Of a stretch of DNA of 6,886 bases, positions 5,830-6,886 are shown piece by piece. The notes under the pieces are model-generated. The model was not told where the DNA came from, ran no database searches, and was given only the letters and a program-made list of their open reading frames with translations. Position 1 is the first letter of the stretch; each line of letters opens with the position of its first letter. Source of the stretch: Gammaproteobacteria bacterium (GTDB taxonomy: Bacteria; Pseudomonadota; Gammaproteobacteria; Xanthomonadales; Marinicellaceae); NCBI GenBank assembly GCA_030426065.1, contig JAUHZH010000119.1, positions 1 through 6,886 on the forward strand. The letters are read 5' to 3'. A program made the translations under genes and the position numbers.

Positions 5830-6886
5830 TTGTTTGAACGTTCGAAAAGAGGTGATCGCGCCATTTTGCTTTGCCCCCATACGCCAGATGGTGATTGGGA
5901 AGGCGAGGTGTTGGATCGTGTCAACGAATTCCGTGAATTGGCCACTACCGCTGGTGCTGAAATTCACGGCTTGTTGACCTCCAGTCGCCTAGACATAGAA
6001 CCCAAGTACTACATTGGCTCAGGCAAAGCCGAATCTTTGGCCGAATTGGTTAAGGCCAATGAAGCCGACCTGGTTTTGGTTGATGCCTCTTTGAGCCCCA
6101 TCCAGGAAAGGAATCTGGAAAAATTGGTGCAAGCCCGTGTCTTGGACCGGCGCACATTGATCCTCGACATCTTTTCGCAAAGGGCCCGCTCTTACGAAGG
6201 ACAGCTGCAAGTCGAATTGGCCCAGCTCAAACACATGTCGACCCGATTGGTCCGTGGTTGGACCCACTTGGAAAGACAAAAAGGCGGCATCGGCATGCGT
6301 GGACCCGGCGAAACGCAGCTTGAAACCGACCGACGCTTGTTGGCGGTTCGCATGAAAAGCCTGAATGCCAAATTGGAAAAAGTTTTGCGTCAGCGTGAAC
6401 AAGGCCGCCGACAAAGGAAAAAGTCAGGCGTGAAAATGATTGCTTTGGTGGGCTACACCAATGCCGGTAAATCGACGCTGTTCAACCGTTTGACCGAGTC
6501 TGAAGTGTACGCTCAAGATCAACTCTTCGCCACTTTGGACCCAACTGTCAGGCAATTGACCACGATAACGGGCACCAAAGCCGTCATTTCTGACACCGTG
6601 GGATTCGTTCGGGATTTGCCCCATGAGCTGGTGGCCGCATTCCGTGCCACTTTGCAAGAAGCGATTGATGCCGACCTGTTGTTACATGTGATTGATGATG
6701 CCAATCCAGAACACAGAGACCACATCAATGAAGTCAACAAAGTGTTGGCTGACCTTGATTTAGGCCAAGTGCCCACAATTGAAGTGTACAATAAGATCGA
6801 CCTGTCTGAAGCCAAAGTGGATTGGATCAAAGGGCACGACGGCGTGCCTGATAAGGTTTGGGTTTCTGCACACCAAGAGCAAGGGA
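5830..6886 (+). CDS. hflX: Ribosome-associated GTPase HflX, 3' end outside window
   Basis: The first 352 residues of HflX are present and the window ends before the stop; the E. coli protein is a little over 420 residues. HflX is a GTPase that binds the 50S subunit and splits stalled 70S ribosomes, for example after heat stress. Seen: the N-terminal HflX domain (about 1-140) with YYIGSGKAE and SPIQERNLE; the glycine-rich linker GGIGMRGPGETQLETDRR at 152-169; a basic helical stretch with REQGRRQRKK; then the G domain. Its motifs are G1 GYTNAGKST (208-216), G2 around FATLDPT (233-239), G3 DTVGF (255-259), G4 NKID (321-324) and G5 VSA (345-347). The start is TTG, supported by AAGGA six bases upstream and by homology of the first residues. 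It follows hfq by 100 bases with a terminator between, the standard hfq-hflX pairing. All nucleotide-binding motifs are intact, so it should be active. Confidence 0.97.
   Translation, partial: MFERSKRGDRAILLCPHTPDGDWEGEVLDRVNEFRELATTAGAEIHGLLTSSRLDIEPKYYIGSGKAESLAELVKANEADLVLVDASLSPIQERNLEKLVQARVLDRRTLILDIFSQRARSYEGQLQVELAQLKHMSTRLVRGWTHLERQKGGIGMRGPGETQLETDRRLLAVRMKSLNAKLEKVLRQREQGRRQRKKSGVKMIALVGYTNAGKSTLFNRLTESEVYAQDQLFATLDPTVRQLTTITGTKAVISDTVGFVRDLPHELVAAFRATLQEAIDADLLLHVIDDANPEHRDHINEVNKVLADLDLGQVPTIEVYNKIDLSEAKVDWIKGHDGVPDKVWVSAHQEQG

Noticed and set aside
6019..6830. Long open frames on the - strand opposite hflX
   Set aside because: hflX is unmistakable on the + strand with all GTPase motifs; the antisense frames have no recognisable features and are codon-bias shadows.
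1..6886. CRISPR array, tRNA/rRNA gene or insertion sequence
   Set aside because: I saw no regularly spaced repeats, cloverleaf-like sequence, transposase motifs or terminal inverted repeats in the window.

Overview
The window looks like a chromosomal segment from a gammaproteobacterium-like Gram-negative. The basis is a classical Hfq (79 aa), immediately followed by HflX in the familiar hfq-hflX order, and two membrane enzymes that resemble the proteobacterial phosphoglycerol transferase OpgB/MdoB. Most genes are of moderate GC (about 43% in four sampled 60-base blocks of the first phosphoglycerol transferase gene) and use TTG heavily for leucine. I cannot name a genus from the sequence alone.

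Layout, all on the + strand. (1) 1-770: the 3' part of a GtrB/DPM1-like family 2 glycosyltransferase with two C-terminal membrane helices. It is markedly GC-richer (409 of the first 720 bases are G or C, about 57%). (2) 775-2862: an OpgB/LtaS-like membrane phosphoglycerol transferase, 4 bases after the glycosyltransferase and so probably in one operon with it. (3) 2863-3193: a gap holding an 8-bp RNA hairpin and a 54-codon ORF with a good Shine-Dalgarno, whose stop overlaps the next start as ATGA. (4) 3194-5290: a second, divergent OpgB/LtaS-like paralogue. (5) 5291-5489: a regulatory stretch with two dyads, an extended -10 promoter and an A-rich leader. (6) 5490-5729: hfq, then a strong intrinsic terminator. 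(7) 5830 to the window end: hflX, starting at TTG and cut by the edge.

The first half reads as an envelope-glycan module. The glycosyltransferase would load a sugar onto a polyprenyl phosphate at the inner membrane. The two alkaline-phosphatase-superfamily enzymes, each with about five membrane helices and a periplasmic catalytic domain with intact E/T/D-H residues, would transfer phosphoglycerol (or a similar headgroup) onto a periplasmic or surface glycan. Substrates are inferred. The second half is the conserved RNA-chaperone/ribosome-rescue block hfq-hflX, here without miaA directly upstream. The most interesting items are the paralogue pair, the small ORF and hairpin between them, the codon-usage break inside the glycosyltransferase, and a run of ARN triplets beside the hfq ribosome binding site that fits Hfq autoregulation.
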